A program made the translations under genes and the position numbers. From Calycina herbarum (lineage: Eukaryota; Ascomycota; Leotiomycetes; Helotiales; Pezizellaceae), in contig LLEY01000255.1 of NCBI GenBank assembly GCA_001414485.1, positions 1 through 64,000 on the forward strand: DNA of 64,000 nt. The letters are read 5' to 3'. Below the pieces are notes generated by a model. The model was given only the letters and a program-made list of their open reading frames with translations, was not told where the DNA came from and made no database searches. Shown piece after piece: positions 1 to 13,835 of this stretch. How positions within the stretch are numbered: position 1 is the first letter of the stretch; each line of letters starts with the position of its first letter.

Positions 1-179
1 GGTAGATAGAATGGGGTTTTTTGGGGTACTGTGTGTGGGATTGAATTTTGAGGGTTGGGGGATGGTGGGAGTGAGGAGATGGGAGGGGTCGAGAAGGAAG
101 AAAAGGGGGTTTAGGCTTGTGATTGTTTTTGTTGATGAGGTAATTCGTGATGATAGCATTTCTGGGGGAGAAGTAGTCT

Positions 180-1450
180 AACCTACTCTTAAAGAAAGAC
201 TTAGAAGAAGATTATATAATAAGAGTTTAAGCTTACTTATAAGAAAAAGAAAAAGAATAGAGTAAGTTATAAGCTAACTTTCTTGACAAGAGTTAGTACT
301 AAGTAGAAGGAAGCACTCTATAAAACCATCAGCTGCGAATTCTACAGTATCGGATTCTGAAAATTATCCTAGAAGATTAATTTTGTGAATTATTACTTGG
401 ATAAAGTTTGTAACTTGTATTTAATTTAAACTATGGCTTTATTAGTAAGTAAGTTTACCTCTGATAGTGTTTCAATTGAGTATTAGATTATCTCTTATCT
501 AGCTTACTTGACTAAAGAAGTATGTATATGATATAGCGCTATATATTTATATTATCGCCTGACTAATGTTGCGATGGTAAAGAAGGATTTGATTACTTCT
601 TGATTTATTGATACTGGGCAGTTTGTTTTTGTTGATTTAAGTTGTACAATAGACGTCTTTTTAATTGTTCGGTTTCAGACCGTGAGAGGGACAAGTTGTA
701 TGGGAAACCGAGGCGAGTGAATGGTTTTGTAGGAAAGGAGTTGAAGGGCAAGACGTAAGAGTGTGGGAAATTGTTTAGCATGGGTTTAAGTATTGATGGT
801 TTTTTTTCAAAGTTGGGTGGGTTGGAAGAAGCAAAGGGTTGACTGGATGTGGAATAGATGTAGAGAAGAGGTTGGTTTTACTTGTATCTTGAACTAGTAT
901 AGTAACAAACTGCTCAATTACTTGATACTACTCGGAGTAGAGTAGAGTAGAGTAGGACCCCGTTACTCTACGCTACTCTACTAATTTGTAACGCTATCCA
1001 AGGCTCGTTGAAAAGGGATCGGTTATTTGCCCGTGTAGAGTCTCTAATTAGTCTAAGCATGCTTAGGAGTAGGTTAGCTACGGCAATTATCGCTTAAATA
1101 CTTATACTAAGTATACAGCTACAACTTTGTAGAGGTATATTATAACTTTTTAACCTAATACCCCTTTATATTTATTAGTTAATATATTATTACTTTAAAA
1201 GCTTAAAATTGTAATTATATTATTTCCTTTAAAATTTAGACGCGTTATAGTTTATAATAATTATAATTAATTTAATAAGTATATACACCCTATAATAAAT
1301 ACAAGTCGACTTTTAGTATATACGACTTATTAACCGAAGTGTTGTATTAGCGAACTTACTAACTAGCGTGGGTTAGTAGTAGGTGGGATATATAACTTTA
1401 TATAATCTACGGCTCAAATGATCGATCCCGTTGAAAAGAGCAAAGCGGTC
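180..1450. repeat. AT-rich, probably RIP-degraded repeat DNA
   Basis: The stretch is rich in A/T with many TA-containing words such as CTTA, TATA and TTAATA, and no frame stays open. The composition is close to the RIP-degraded transposon at 22.6-24.5 kb, so I infer an old repeat degraded by C-to-T mutation. A hairpin-forming segment of GTAGA units lies at about 930-985. No family can be named. Confidence 0.5.
930..985. repeat. GTAGA short tandem repeat with inverted partner
   Basis: Four consecutive GTAGA units (about 935-956) are followed, after a short CCCCGTT spacer, by the complementary series CTCTAC-GCTACTCTAC. The two halves can pair into a hairpin of roughly 20 bp. It sits at the edge of the AT-rich relic. 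Function unknown. Confidence 0.6.
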
Positions 1451-1489
1451 GATTAATTTTAAAAGTAAAAGCATTTCATAGGAAAGAAA

Positions 1490-2330
1490 GCCTTTAAGAG
1501 AGAGTACCTATGTACATGATATATTTGTTGTGTTACCATGTGATTAATCATTCGAGATTATCGCGATAGTGAAAAGAATAAGGTAATTGAGTAGCTGTAA
1601 AAGAGAGTCAACTCATACTATCTAGATCATATATTGATTTCTAGAATCGACATAGTGCCTTGGATCAATGAACAATTCAGCTCATCGGGAGGAGATCAAG
1701 GGTCGCCCGAATCCTGGTAAGATAAAGTAAATATATAATCGTGTAGAAAGGCCGAGTAAATGTCAGAAAAGCATCTCGGAAGGAAAAATATAGTTGTGTT
1801 GCCATGTGATCAAGGATTCAATGCTGTTATGCTATGGTTGAAAAACCAATGGAAATGGACAGTACAGGATTGTGTGAATAAAAAACCGTTTCAAGTAATT
1901 TCAGAATTGAGCGGAAGCTGAGATATATTAAGCACTACTCGACCGTAAAACAAAGCAAGCAGTTTATGTAGAGAAGTATCTCTCAACTCCGCAACCAAAC
2001 AGTATCATAGTAGTTCCATTGTGTCGAGAAACCTAACTCAAAACAAAGCTGGTGATACTTCAGCTGGTCGGAAGGATGGAGGATGACCCGATCCTAGTAG
2101 AAGAAAACAAACAATTTTGTAGAAAAGTACCGGCCGACTCAATAATACAAAAATGAAATTAAGAAATTTTATTGAGAAATTTTAATTTCAACTTTTCAGC
2201 AATAGATATGTTGACTGCTCTCGTAGCATCAATCTTGTTATCGACCAATATCAGCTCGTCGGAAAATACCGTGAAATGAAGCAAACAAAGTAATTCAAAG
2301 TCGAGTAATTGTCAACCATGTAAAGCTGCA
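1490..2330. repeat. Degenerate tandem units, no gene
   Basis: Words recur in the same order: GTTGTGTTxCCATGTGAT (about 1528 and 1796), then CAGCTxxTCGGxxGGA (about 1679, 2060 and, weaker, 2251), then a GTAGAAAxGxCCG-type segment (about 1744 and 2130). This suggests two or three diverged units of roughly 300 bp. No open frame runs through it. Unit boundaries are uncertain. Confidence 0.4.
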
Positions 2331-3414
2331 GAGCCGACGCCAGACAGTGTCGCGCAGGTGGCTTCGTGTTGTTGCGGAGAATTTGTGGTTATTTGTGGAG
2401 ACAAATCTGTAGAGTTTCCAAGGCTGGCGTTGGTCGCGATTCAAGATTTGTTTGAGGGAATATATTTCTGGGGTTGGTGGTGTTGGTTGACCAATGATGC
2501 AGGAAAAGGAGGGTTAGAAGAGGGGGGTTGAGAAGAAGCAGCGTCCCGAATTGGATGAAAATAGACCCTGTGCTGGCGCTTATTGGGTGTTGAGGCTTGT
2601 AACGAGTAAGCTAGGCCTTGGAATCGGCCTGTCTCTCGAGGGGGACTGCTCCTGCTGCGCCTGCAACCTGGAACATCCTCTCTTCTACAACGACGAAAAG
2701 ACGACGACTACGACGACGAAGACAGATCCATCTGCCTCTACCCCTTTGACTACTTGAAATCTTGACGACTCTGTATCCGTGCTGTGTCATTTATTGACCC
2801 TCTAGGAAACCAATCTCTGGCATTCTCGTCGGATTTGCATTCCTCGCCTTGTTGAGCAACCCACCGCACCCCCCAACTTTTCTGGGCTTTGAGCAATCCA
2901 AAACGGAAAAAAAGCCACCCCTTTTGGCTACCACAACACCAACCTCGACCTCTCCCCAGTGCCATCTCCCGGCATTCCCCTACCCAGGCGAGTATTGTAT
3001 TGCAGCGTCTAACTGCATTGTCTTGACTTGATTTTCGACGCGGCGAAAAATAGCAACCGCCAACCCTACCTCACTACCTACGGCACGCTTCCAAAGCGGA
3101 AACGCAAAACCGCGCTTGTTCTGCTCCAACGCAAAATCAACCAAAATCCACGAAGCCTCCTCGAGCCTCAGAAGCACCACCCTCACGAATCCTCTTCATC
3201 ACACGCGCCCCCAGCACAGCGAACGCATCCGATCGTTGCCAACGGCACCAACGACGATAAATACCACACGGTCTCTCTGGCCCAGCGGTGATCCCTGCCT
3301 TCCGCCGCTCGTTTTTCTTCAGGCTCGACAACAACAGAGGCGGCCCCATTTCAGCAAACTCCAGTGCGACGCGGGTTTCTGCAGACAGCCCACAGAGGCC
3401 GATTTCACTTCGCT
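2331..3414. other. Non-coding, includes probable PP1 promoter
   Basis: Only short shadow frames are present. A GACGACGACTACGACGACG-type triplet run lies at about 2691-2722. From about 2840 the sequence becomes C-rich, as is common in fungal promoters and 5' leaders. This probably holds the promoter of the downstream phosphatase gene; no specific site could be fixed. Confidence 0.4.
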
Positions 3415-3547
3415 GTAAGTTTATTCAGAGCGCATCGAGCGTATGTGGGATGATGAGGGCAGAGAGGCCTTCGCGCACCCATTCTACTCCTCCCCCCAAA
3501 CATGCCAGATACCGATCCGCCATGACTAACTTCTCACGCGTTCCCAG
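3415..3547 (+). other. Probable intron in the PP1 5' leader
   Basis: A GTAAGT donor at 3415, a TGACTAAC branch-site match at about 3522 and a TTCCCAG acceptor ending at 3547 make a good fungal intron about 130 nt upstream of the PP1 start codon. It would lie in the 5' untranslated region. This is inferred from splice signals only. Confidence 0.4.
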
Positions 3548-3680
3548 GCCCAGAAGTGAATCACAGTCCTCCTAACAGCGAATTCATTCACGGAGCTGTC
3601 GGACAAAACCCCTCCCTCATAAATTGCGAACCACCTTCTCTCAACCCCGTCAACTTCTCCCCCACACGAGGACAGAAGTC

Positions 3681-4875
3681 ATGGCGGACCAAAATGATGT
3701 AGATCTCGATTCCATCATCGATAGACTATTGGAAGTTCGCGGAAGCCGTCCAGGCAAACAAGTCCAGCTTTTGGAGGCCGAGATCCGTTATCTATGCACC
3801 AAGGCTCGAGAAATCTTTATCTCGCAGCCCATTCTACTGGAGCTCGAGGCGCCCATCAAAGTAAGCAACCTGACCTCGCAATCCTGACCAGTTTGAGCAG
3901 CAGACTGCTCTCAAGAACGCATGCTAACCTGGTCGCGTGCCTACAGATTTGTGGTGACATTCACGGCCAATACTATGATCTCCTCCGCCTTTTCGAGTAC
4001 GGCGGATTCCCCCCAGAGGCCAACTACCTTTTCCTTGGAGATTACGTCGATCGTGGAAAGCAATCTCTCGAGACCATCTGCCTCCTCCTTGCCTACAAGA
4101 TCAAATACCCAGAAAATTTCTTCATCTTGCGTGGAAACCACGAGTGCGCCTCAATCAACCGTATCTATGGGTTCTACGACGAGTGCAAGAGAAGATATAA
4201 TATCAAGCTTTGGAAGACGTTCACAGACTGTTTCAACTGCTTACCAATTGCGGCAATCATCGACGAGAAGATTTTCACAATGCACGGAGGGTTGAGTCCG
4301 GACTTGAACTCCATGGAGCAGATTCGCCGTGTCATGCGACCAACTGATGTAAGTCCATTTTCGTATTGCTGGGCATTGATGTGAGGGGGAGAGGGCGTGA
4401 GCTCTTGCTAATAAAACTAGATTCCTGACTGCGGTTTGTTGTGCGATCTCCTCTGGTCTGATCCCGATAAGGATATCACCGGCTGGAGTGAAAATGATCG
4501 TGGTGTCTCTTTCACATTCGGTCCTGATGTAGTCTCTCGATTCCTGCAAAAGCACGACATGGATTTGATATGCCGAGCACATCAAGTCGTCGAAGATGGC
4601 TACGAATTCTTTTCCAAACGACAATTGGTCACCCTCTTCAGCGCACCCAATTACTGTGGCGAGTTTGACAATGCAGGAGCAATGATGAGTGTTGATGAGA
4701 GTTTGTTATGTTCATTCCAGGTTAGTTGCTCCGTATATATATATATTTGCTCCACGTTGCCAAATTCTAACTTTAATCCTTCTAGATTCTGAAACCTGCG
4801 GAGAAGAAACAAAAGTACGTTTACGGTGGTCTTGGTGCTAGCAGGCCCGTCACTCCTCCGAGGAAGAAGAAGTGA
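3681..4875 (+). CDS. Serine/threonine protein phosphatase PP1, catalytic subunit
   Basis: Dephosphorylates Ser/Thr residues; in fungi this enzyme (GLC7/bimG type) controls mitosis exit, glycogen metabolism and many other processes through regulatory subunits. Four exons read as one frame: 3681-3860, 3947-4348, 4421-4720 and 4786-4875, giving 323 residues, the usual PP1 length. Metal-binding motifs are complete: GDIHG (Asp64, His66), GDYVDRG (Asp92) and LRGNHE (Asn124, His125). The microcystin/inhibitor-loop motif [11 protein letters not shown] follows. The C-terminus ends [10 protein letters not shown], with the conserved TPPR phosphorylation site. Introns carry standard GT..AG ends with CTAAC-like branch sites. 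The start is the first ATG in the N-terminal [13 protein letters not shown] context. An apparently intact housekeeping gene. Confidence 0.97.
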
Positions 4876-7800
4876 GATAAAATGAACAATTACGAACTTT
4901 CTTGTGTATAGCAGGTTCGGACGCAGATAAATGATTTCGCGATTTCCTCTCGAGTTCTACGACAAAAGGTATCGCCAACGCGCTCGAACCCTCCCGTACC
5001 AACTTTACGAATTCTCCAAACTCGATCTCGATCGCCTTTTCATCAACATACCTAATTGCGCGTTTACGTTACGTTGACGCCTCCCGCGAACGAAGTATCC
5101 CGAGTGTACACAAAATCTTTTCCTTTTCTCACCAATGAGTACGACCAACGAACGACCAAAAAATCGCGAGACGAATCAACACAACGAATTTCCCACACTT
5201 AGCAGCAGCGAGCGAGACTAGACAAGCGTGCGCAAAGAAAGGCAATTGTGTGGGTGGTATGGGCGATTTGTGGGTGGTGGTTTGGTTTATAACAGGGTGG
5301 CATTTTTTGTGTGTATATGAGATTACGATGTCCCGAGATGGCTGCTCTACGGAATGTTGCTTTGTCTGTGTAGCTCAATCCAAAATAAAACCTATCGATC
5401 CTTCGTTTTTTCGGTTTGTTACGGTTTTTTGGGCATGGCAGCTTTCTTCTTCTCCTTTCTATTTGCTACTTCGGACTTCTTCAATCTATTCTTGTTTTCT
5501 CTACTATTATTCTTGAGATGTTGATGATGATGAGACTAACTGTGTGTTGATTCTGTAGTTGGCCTCCTGGTGATCAAGTAGATTTTAAATTCGTATCGAG
5601 GGCAATGGTAAGTATTCTCGACTAAAAAACACAACCTTTTCAAACTGTCGAGTTTCTTTTACTAACAACGGTGATTGATGTATCGGTTATTCAAACGGAG
5701 TGCTCCGTACCCCGCGTTTGTGATCTAGCAGTCATAATCATAATGAATACAGCAAATAAGTGATTCACCTCTTCTCCCCGCAACGATGACTCCAAATTTT
5801 TGAAGAACAGTAGCAATGGGAGCCATTATTCTTTGCCTGACTGGATTGCCTTCTTCTTGATTTGTGATACTCTGGTGTCTGACTACTATCTCGGGGTTTG
5901 GATTCATTTTAAAAGGAAGAATTATTTTGCTTGAAATTGAGAGTGGTTTCTTGTGCCACTTTCCATGTAATTTTCAATTGTTGTTTATTGGTGCACCAGT
6001 TAGTTTGGTTTGTTGTTCTCATTTTAGGGCCGCTGATGTGCGTGCCTCTCTTATTTTCACTCTTGGTTTCTATTCTTTCCATTGTAATCTTAGGAGATTT
6101 GGGGTTGTTGGTTGGCTTCTTAAGGGGTGGGGGCCAGGGGGGGTTGTATATAAACAGGGTAGGGGGTTTGGATGATTGGTGACGGGGGGTTTTGGTAAAA
6201 GGTAGTGTTGTTTGGGAAGTGATGGAGAGGAAGGGGATTGAAGTGTTTTTGGGAAGCTGTTGGGTGGAAAGGATGGAGTTGAAATGTGTAGGTTGTAGAG
6301 GGGGGGGGGGAAGAGGGTAAGGAAGGGATATGTAGAATGGAGTAGGAGATTGTTTTTATTGAGAGGGGATTGGAGATAGGAGTAGTCTGTTTCTCTTATA
6401 CGTTGTTTTCGGATGTGGGGAATGTGGTTTGATCCTGATATATACTTTCCTTTCTTGTTCTTCTCTTCACTTCTCACCTTTTTACTCTCTGATTTTAGGA
6501 TTGTCTTTCTTGGTATTTTTCTCGCCCGTTTTCCTCGCCGGTTATCTTGTTTCCTTCCTTGTTGTTTCTTTCGTATATATCGTGCTTCTCCTTTTCCGGA
6601 ATTTGCTCTCTCTGTGATATTTTACTCACTTGAGAGATTCCTCTTTTCTCCTCTTGTTTCGCTCTGGTTGATGTGGTGGAAATTTGTGTACGCGTTGGAG
6701 ACTAAATAGGAGGGGTTTAGGGGAGGAAATGGGGGGTTTTGGATGGAGGGGGTGCTGTAATTTTGTGTTGTACTTTTGTGTTGAATAGAGGAAGGAAGGG
6801 TGTGCAGTTCAAGAAATCTTGCTGTTAAGTTTGAGAGGGAGTTGGGAGGAGATATGGTGAGAGGATTAGGAATAATTTCAGGTTGGGATACCGTGCTGTA
6901 CGGAGTACTGAGGTTAGGAACATCGTGTGTTTTTTTCTTTTCTTATCGCATCTCGTCGTTTTTCTGTTTTTGGAATTGTTGATATGTCAGTTTGAGAACC
7001 AAGGAATATGAGAGAGAGAAGGAAAAGGGGCTGTAGTTGTACTTGGTCGTAGTTGGTCTGATGATGTTGAAGTGATTTGGGTTCCCGAAGGCCTATATTT
7101 TGCTTCATTTTCCGTGGTCTGTGTTGGTGGGAGGGAGGCTAGGAATTCTTTATGCGACGATTTCGTGACTTGTTTGGGCGCATTTTTTGCTGGGGAAATG
7201 ATTGTGGTGTGAATTCCTCTTTTGGCTGTCCCCGAGGTCTTGTGTTTTCCTTCTGAATTTCCCTCTTCTCTTTCTGGTGTGATTTTAATGTAACCGTGTT
7301 TCGCGATTCCTTCATTCATCTGTCATTGCTTTTTTAGAGATCCCCCTCTTTCCATTCATGGATTTTGTCTTGTTCCTGTGTTGATAGGAAAAAGGCGAGG
7401 AGAAACGGCGGAGTTTCGGGGGTGGAAGAGAGAAATTCGACGATGTGATGGAGCCCCTATCTGGTTTGGGTCTGAAAGTCTTTTGAGGCGAGCTCGCATT
7501 TGTTCGTCAGGAGAATCGTCCTAGCAGTTCCCATATATGGATATTCCTCACTTTCCTTCCACTCCTTTCCCCTTATTTCGTCGGCTCGTTGAATGTTGTT
7601 CGTGTAGAGGATTTTCTATTGTAGTCTGAAGACGATGTTAGCTGATTTTATAGTTATGAGATGGGAGAGACTTACAATTTTGCGAAAAGGAAACGGGAGA
7701 ACATGATTGGACAGCGATGAGAAAGAAAAGAAAATTACAGATATATCATAGAGGACTTGGTAGGATGTAGAGGTTGCGATCAAAGCACCGTATATTGCCA

Positions 7801-9514
7801 AATCGCTGTGCCTTCGAAAACATTACCACCACCGGCGGGGAATGTGATTAGGAAAGTTTCTGAAAAAAAGACAGAAATGAAAAGAGAGGGAAATAGAGAG
7901 GATCGAATGAGAAATTTCGACTTGGGATATCTGGAAAAGTATATAGAAACCATACTTCCCAACGTTTGATCGCCGACGATACCTATTCATCCACATCAAG
8001 GTAAACAAAAAGCAAAAAGCCCCCCACCTCACAAGACACGACTCGACATAACGACAACAATCTTTTCACATCATCCGCAACAGTTAGCGGAAAGAACCGG
8101 AGAGACCGAATCCCATCTCGGCTCAGATGGGTAATATGAATGAGTTATACAAATCGCCAACCAGCGATTTAGGAGACCAGACAAGGCTGACGCCTTTCCA
8201 AATTTTCCTCTGGCCTCGTCCCACTGGACAGGTCCGACACCGGTGGATGGGACTGGACATGTCCATGCGAGGTGTATTTCTCTCCACCTTCAGGCGCCTC
8301 CATTTCCTATTTAGGTATGAGCGATTTTCCTGCCCCATGAAAATATTTTCAATGGAAACTGATGTTGTTGCGGGAGTCACGTTCATCGTGGAGAAAATGC
8401 AAAAGGAAATGGAGGGGCAGACATGCTAGACACGGAGGTGAACGAGCGTTGGGGCTGTCAAGCTTTTCCGACGTGGGTGGTACGCTTTTGCCCTTGTAAA
8501 TTTCTGGTGAGGGGCTTCCGCGGGGTGATGATTGTGCAGGCTACGATGCGCCCAGGAATTGAGAGACACTTTTGGGATTTTAGTTTGAATTTTGGCTTTG
8601 GAGGAACATTAGCATTGCATATGAATAGTCCATGGAAGCCCTGCAACGCTTTTGGTATCGAGGACCCTGTGAAGCAAGTGTTGCGAGTGTTGCGAGTGTA
8701 GAAAATGTTGAAAGGGGGGTTGATCTTGGCTCGTCTCCCCTAATGTGCGCGATCTCTCCCCTCCAACAGCTCTGCAGCAATGGAACCGAGGGGCGCTCTA
8801 TCCGATACACCCTGGCTGTCCCATTTTTTCTCAAGACGCCACTTTACAGGCGCTATTGCATTGACGAATGAGGAGTTGACGATAAGATGGTTGACATTGG
8901 TCTTTTATCAACTCTAGATGCAGGTGCATCATTGGTATGAAAATTGTCCTAAATCTTCGTCTAGCTCCCCTTCAGCACTTCCCCATGGTGAGCAATAGAT
9001 GGGCATCCCAAGCTACGCTACAATGATCCATCATGGTCACTGAAGGTCACCGTGTACTCTCCTCTTCTTCTCTAGCCCCACGAAACCCCTCGATTTCCGA
9101 TCACGGCGATGCGAATCTAGCACGGCACGTCATTCCACCCGCGTCCTGCAACGCACGATTTTTGGAGACCAAGCAGTGACTGGTCCCAATTGCTGATACA
9201 AACCTCCCATGTTGCATGCCTTCAATCAGCCACTGCTTTTCTTTTTTTCCCTTTTTTTCCTCCTCCTGCACACACCTGCCAAGTGGCCGTGAACGGCTGT
9301 GTTTACTGGCTGGATGGTGAGCCTAGGTCTATCAACCTAGCTTCAACCCAAAGCTCCCAGCTCCAGCTCCCCCGCCATCACAGTACACATAAAAGCTGAG
9401 CCTTCCCCGAGTTAGTTTTCTTCTTCTCAGACCTCTTCTCTCATCTATCTCCAACCTCTGAATCTTTACTATATTTCCCTACGAACTCCCCATTTTATAC
9501 CCAATTCCGTAATC
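4876..9514. other. Long T/G-rich non-coding interval
   Basis: No convincing gene was found in 4.6 kb. From about 5240 to 7400 the + strand is strikingly T- and G-rich, with low-complexity proline-rich shadows on the other strand. Several GTAAGT-like donors occur (for example 5608), so an untranslated transcript or a very long 3' end for PP1 is possible. Around 8683-8715 a near-perfect GTGTTGCGA unit repeats. The last part is the promoter of the glutamate dehydrogenase gene. Confidence 0.5.
8881..8886 (+). promoter_or_regulatory. GATAAG motif upstream of glutamate dehydrogenase
   Basis: A GATAAG hexamer, the preferred site of fungal nitrogen-regulatory GATA factors (AreA/NIT2), lies about 630 bp before the start codon. 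A single hexamer can occur by chance; the link to nitrogen control is an inference from what is known of fungal gdhA genes. Confidence 0.25.
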
Positions 9515-11285
<1,771 letters not shown>

Positions 11286-12540
11286 ATTCGGTTTCTCTTT
11301 TTGTACGAGTTTATACCCGGTGTTTTTGTGTGTGGAAGGGGTTGTTTATAGGATGATTTGATAGGGAAAAGGGGGGAGTTTGTGTAGCTTATTTATTTGT
11401 CTCGCTTTTATGAATGTAATGAATATATATAAAAAGTAACTTTGAAGTTCTTGTTTCCAACATTATTACCTGGGGCTTCCTTTTCATATCGTATTTAAAA
11501 ATTTGATTGGTTCAACTACTCGGGTCAAAACCCAACTTATAACCACCATCTCTCATTTCTCTGAACCCCAACCAAACCAGTGAAAAGTAGGTACCGCATC
11601 GTCACAAGTATCTAGCACAGCACCAGGACAATATTCCCCATACCGCTGAAGTCAAAACATCCACTACCTCCCAAAACTCCATAGAGTATCCCTCAACGCG
11701 ACATGCAACAAATATGCCTGTCAGGATTCATCGGTTCATGATTGGCTGGGTAATCACCCCTGTCCTCTATATACCCCCACGCCCCCTCTTCAAAAACCAA
11801 AACCCCAACCTCTTCTATTTTTCTTCAGTTCTTTCCGTGGTCTACAATAATTATATGTGGCCAAGATTGAAGTGGAAGTTATGGGGGGGGGATAATTGTA
11901 TACAAGGTGGCTGGATTTTCTGTGCCTGTTGGTAGGTCACCTACGAATAGTTGGGTAACCTGTTAATAGCTGACAAAACGAGGAAAATGGTGGATAACTA
12001 TGAGTAGTAGAGTTGCTGACCCAGGCATTTGAGTAAGAATGTTTTACACGAGAAGCTGCCTTCTGACCCTTCGTATGCAGATGTGATTTAATACCGAGGT
12101 GTGGGAATGCGTTTAGGTGCAGGTGGTTGGTAGGTGACCTGCCAATAGCCGAGTGCTTCTTGTTTCGTGACTATTGGTAGGCAACCGAATAATAGCTGAA
12201 GAGAAAGTTCGTAAAATTGATAATTATAGTCCTACTATTCGAAGCTGACTTTGTTTTTTGTGAGAAGATGCCTTCTGAGTTTTCTGGTCGATTAATTCTC
12301 TTCTATTCAGATGAGATTTAGGAACGAGTCAATAGTTATAAGGATGTACGCCCAAGGCAGTCAGTTCAAGAAAATAGATTGTCTATCAAGAGAGAACAAC
12401 TCTAGAGGGAGACCAACTATTGGCATCCAAGTGCACTAACTACCCACCTCAACGCAACTAGACCAAAAGTAGTTGGTTCCAAAAGAGCAACATTCTCATA
12501 TAAACTTTGCCTTCGCTTCCTCACACACACGACGGAGTCA
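11286..12540. other. Intergenic with imperfect tandem repeats
   Basis: The 3' end of the dehydrogenase gene is followed by DNA without an open frame. Between about 11925 and 12325 the motifs TTGGTAGG...AATAGCTGA and GAGAAGxTGCCTTCTGA...CAGATGxGATTTA each occur at least twice in the same order, about 230-250 bp apart, indicating an old tandem duplication. Confidence 0.4.
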
Positions 12541-12543
12541 ACC

Positions 12544-13835
12544 TCACAAAAGAGCCCACATCAACAATCCCATACCAAACAACCTAGCCCCAGAAATCCC
12601 CACAAGCACACTACCACCACTCCTCTCCTCCACCTTTGACGGAGCAGCCAACTTACTCGTCTTGAAAAAAAACTCCAAATAACTAGTCGGAAGTGGCGTT
12701 GTCGAATTCGCAAGAACCGACACTTCCGAATTCTCAACTCTGTAACACCAAGTCGAATCAAACGTTCCGTGTAACATGTGTAAGATTCGTAAACACATCT
12801 GCAGATAGTGCACCAGCGGGAGAAGGTTCACATTTTGCGTTTACGTTTTGAACTTGTGAGACTCCGAGGTTTAGAGTTGGGATGTCTGCGAAGAGAGAAG
12901 CGTTGTAGGACTTCTTTAAAAGATCGCTTTTTGCTTGGAAGGAGATTTGGGGGCGGAGGGAGTATTGGAAGTTGAATGAGGGGTCGGGGGCTGTGCTTGT
13001 GAGGTTTCCTGAAGGGGGTGAAATAGAACTTACAAGCCTACTGAATCAGTTATCTCTAAGTCCTCGAGCGGGAAAATAATTGCAGAGTTTTCGGGTACCT
13101 ATTACGTATTACTTTCGTTCACGATGGAAGATGTGTACTCCACTGACATGGACATCAAAGCCGCGCGTGAACTTGACAGCTTTTGTATTGTTCATCCAAC
13201 CACGGAATTGAAGTTTAAAGGTTAGAGTCGCTTTTGCAACCGTGAGCTATATTCCGTACATTAGCAGATACTTCATCGTTTAGTCGAGCGACAGGGAGGC
13301 CTACATCGAGTTCAAAGGGGATCTCCCCAATCGTTTAGGAAAGCTCATATGTCGGCTAAGTAGGATGCAAATCCAAGGCAAAGTCGACACGAAGAACAAG
13401 ACTATCGAAAGCGACACCAACCCAAGCATTATCAAGATCAGTCGGTGGAGCTAATGAGGTGAAATTGTCGCTTGCGTTCACGTCTCCTGTAGCACTATAA
13501 GCAATACCCTTGGTGCAAACACCGGAGAAATTGATCCATCCTTTTGCAGTGGCATTGAGAGTCAAAGTGGCTTCTAAATTGCTGAAGAGATGGGAGTCAG
13601 TTTCAATTCACGAACTCCAATAATGGAAGTGCAAGGAGCGATAACTTACGTGAGAGCTTTTCCATTGAATTTCATATCAGTGGGCTTGGAAAGCTCTGGA
13701 GACGAGATGCGTTTGTCGATCTCCGTGGCATCAGGCTTAGCAAAACGTTCAGAAAAGTGGTTTCTTCCACGGATTGGGCTTCAACGGCTGCAGCAAATGT
13801 GCCAGCAACCTAAGAATTGCTTGAGAGACTTTCAT
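12544..13835 (-). pseudogene. Decayed gene for a secreted, GPI-anchored-type protein
   Basis: On the minus strand a signal-peptide-like start (MKVSQAILRLLA, 13835) changes frame twice within about 90 bp before a coherent segment ends at a clean intron (13582-13649, CTGAC branch, CAG acceptor). Exon 13356-13581 encodes an NxT/NxS-rich segment and then hits stops at 13358 and shortly after. A further frame change lies near 13215. A last segment from about 13008 shifts frame again near 12765 and ends in a Ser/Thr-rich region plus a hydrophobic tail (about 12545-12590), typical of a GPI-attachment signal. At least four frame breaks or stops argue for a pseudogene. I do not recognise the family beyond 'secreted GPI-type glycoprotein'. 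Confidence 0.55.

Noticed and set aside
6070..6477. 135-codon proline/leucine-rich minus-strand frame
   Set aside because: It is the shadow of a G/T-rich tract; no start context, no family features and low-complexity composition.
12000..12540. Possible CRISPR-like or phage-type repeats
   Set aside because: Repeats are irregular, diverged and in a eukaryotic genome; an old tandem duplication is the simpler reading.
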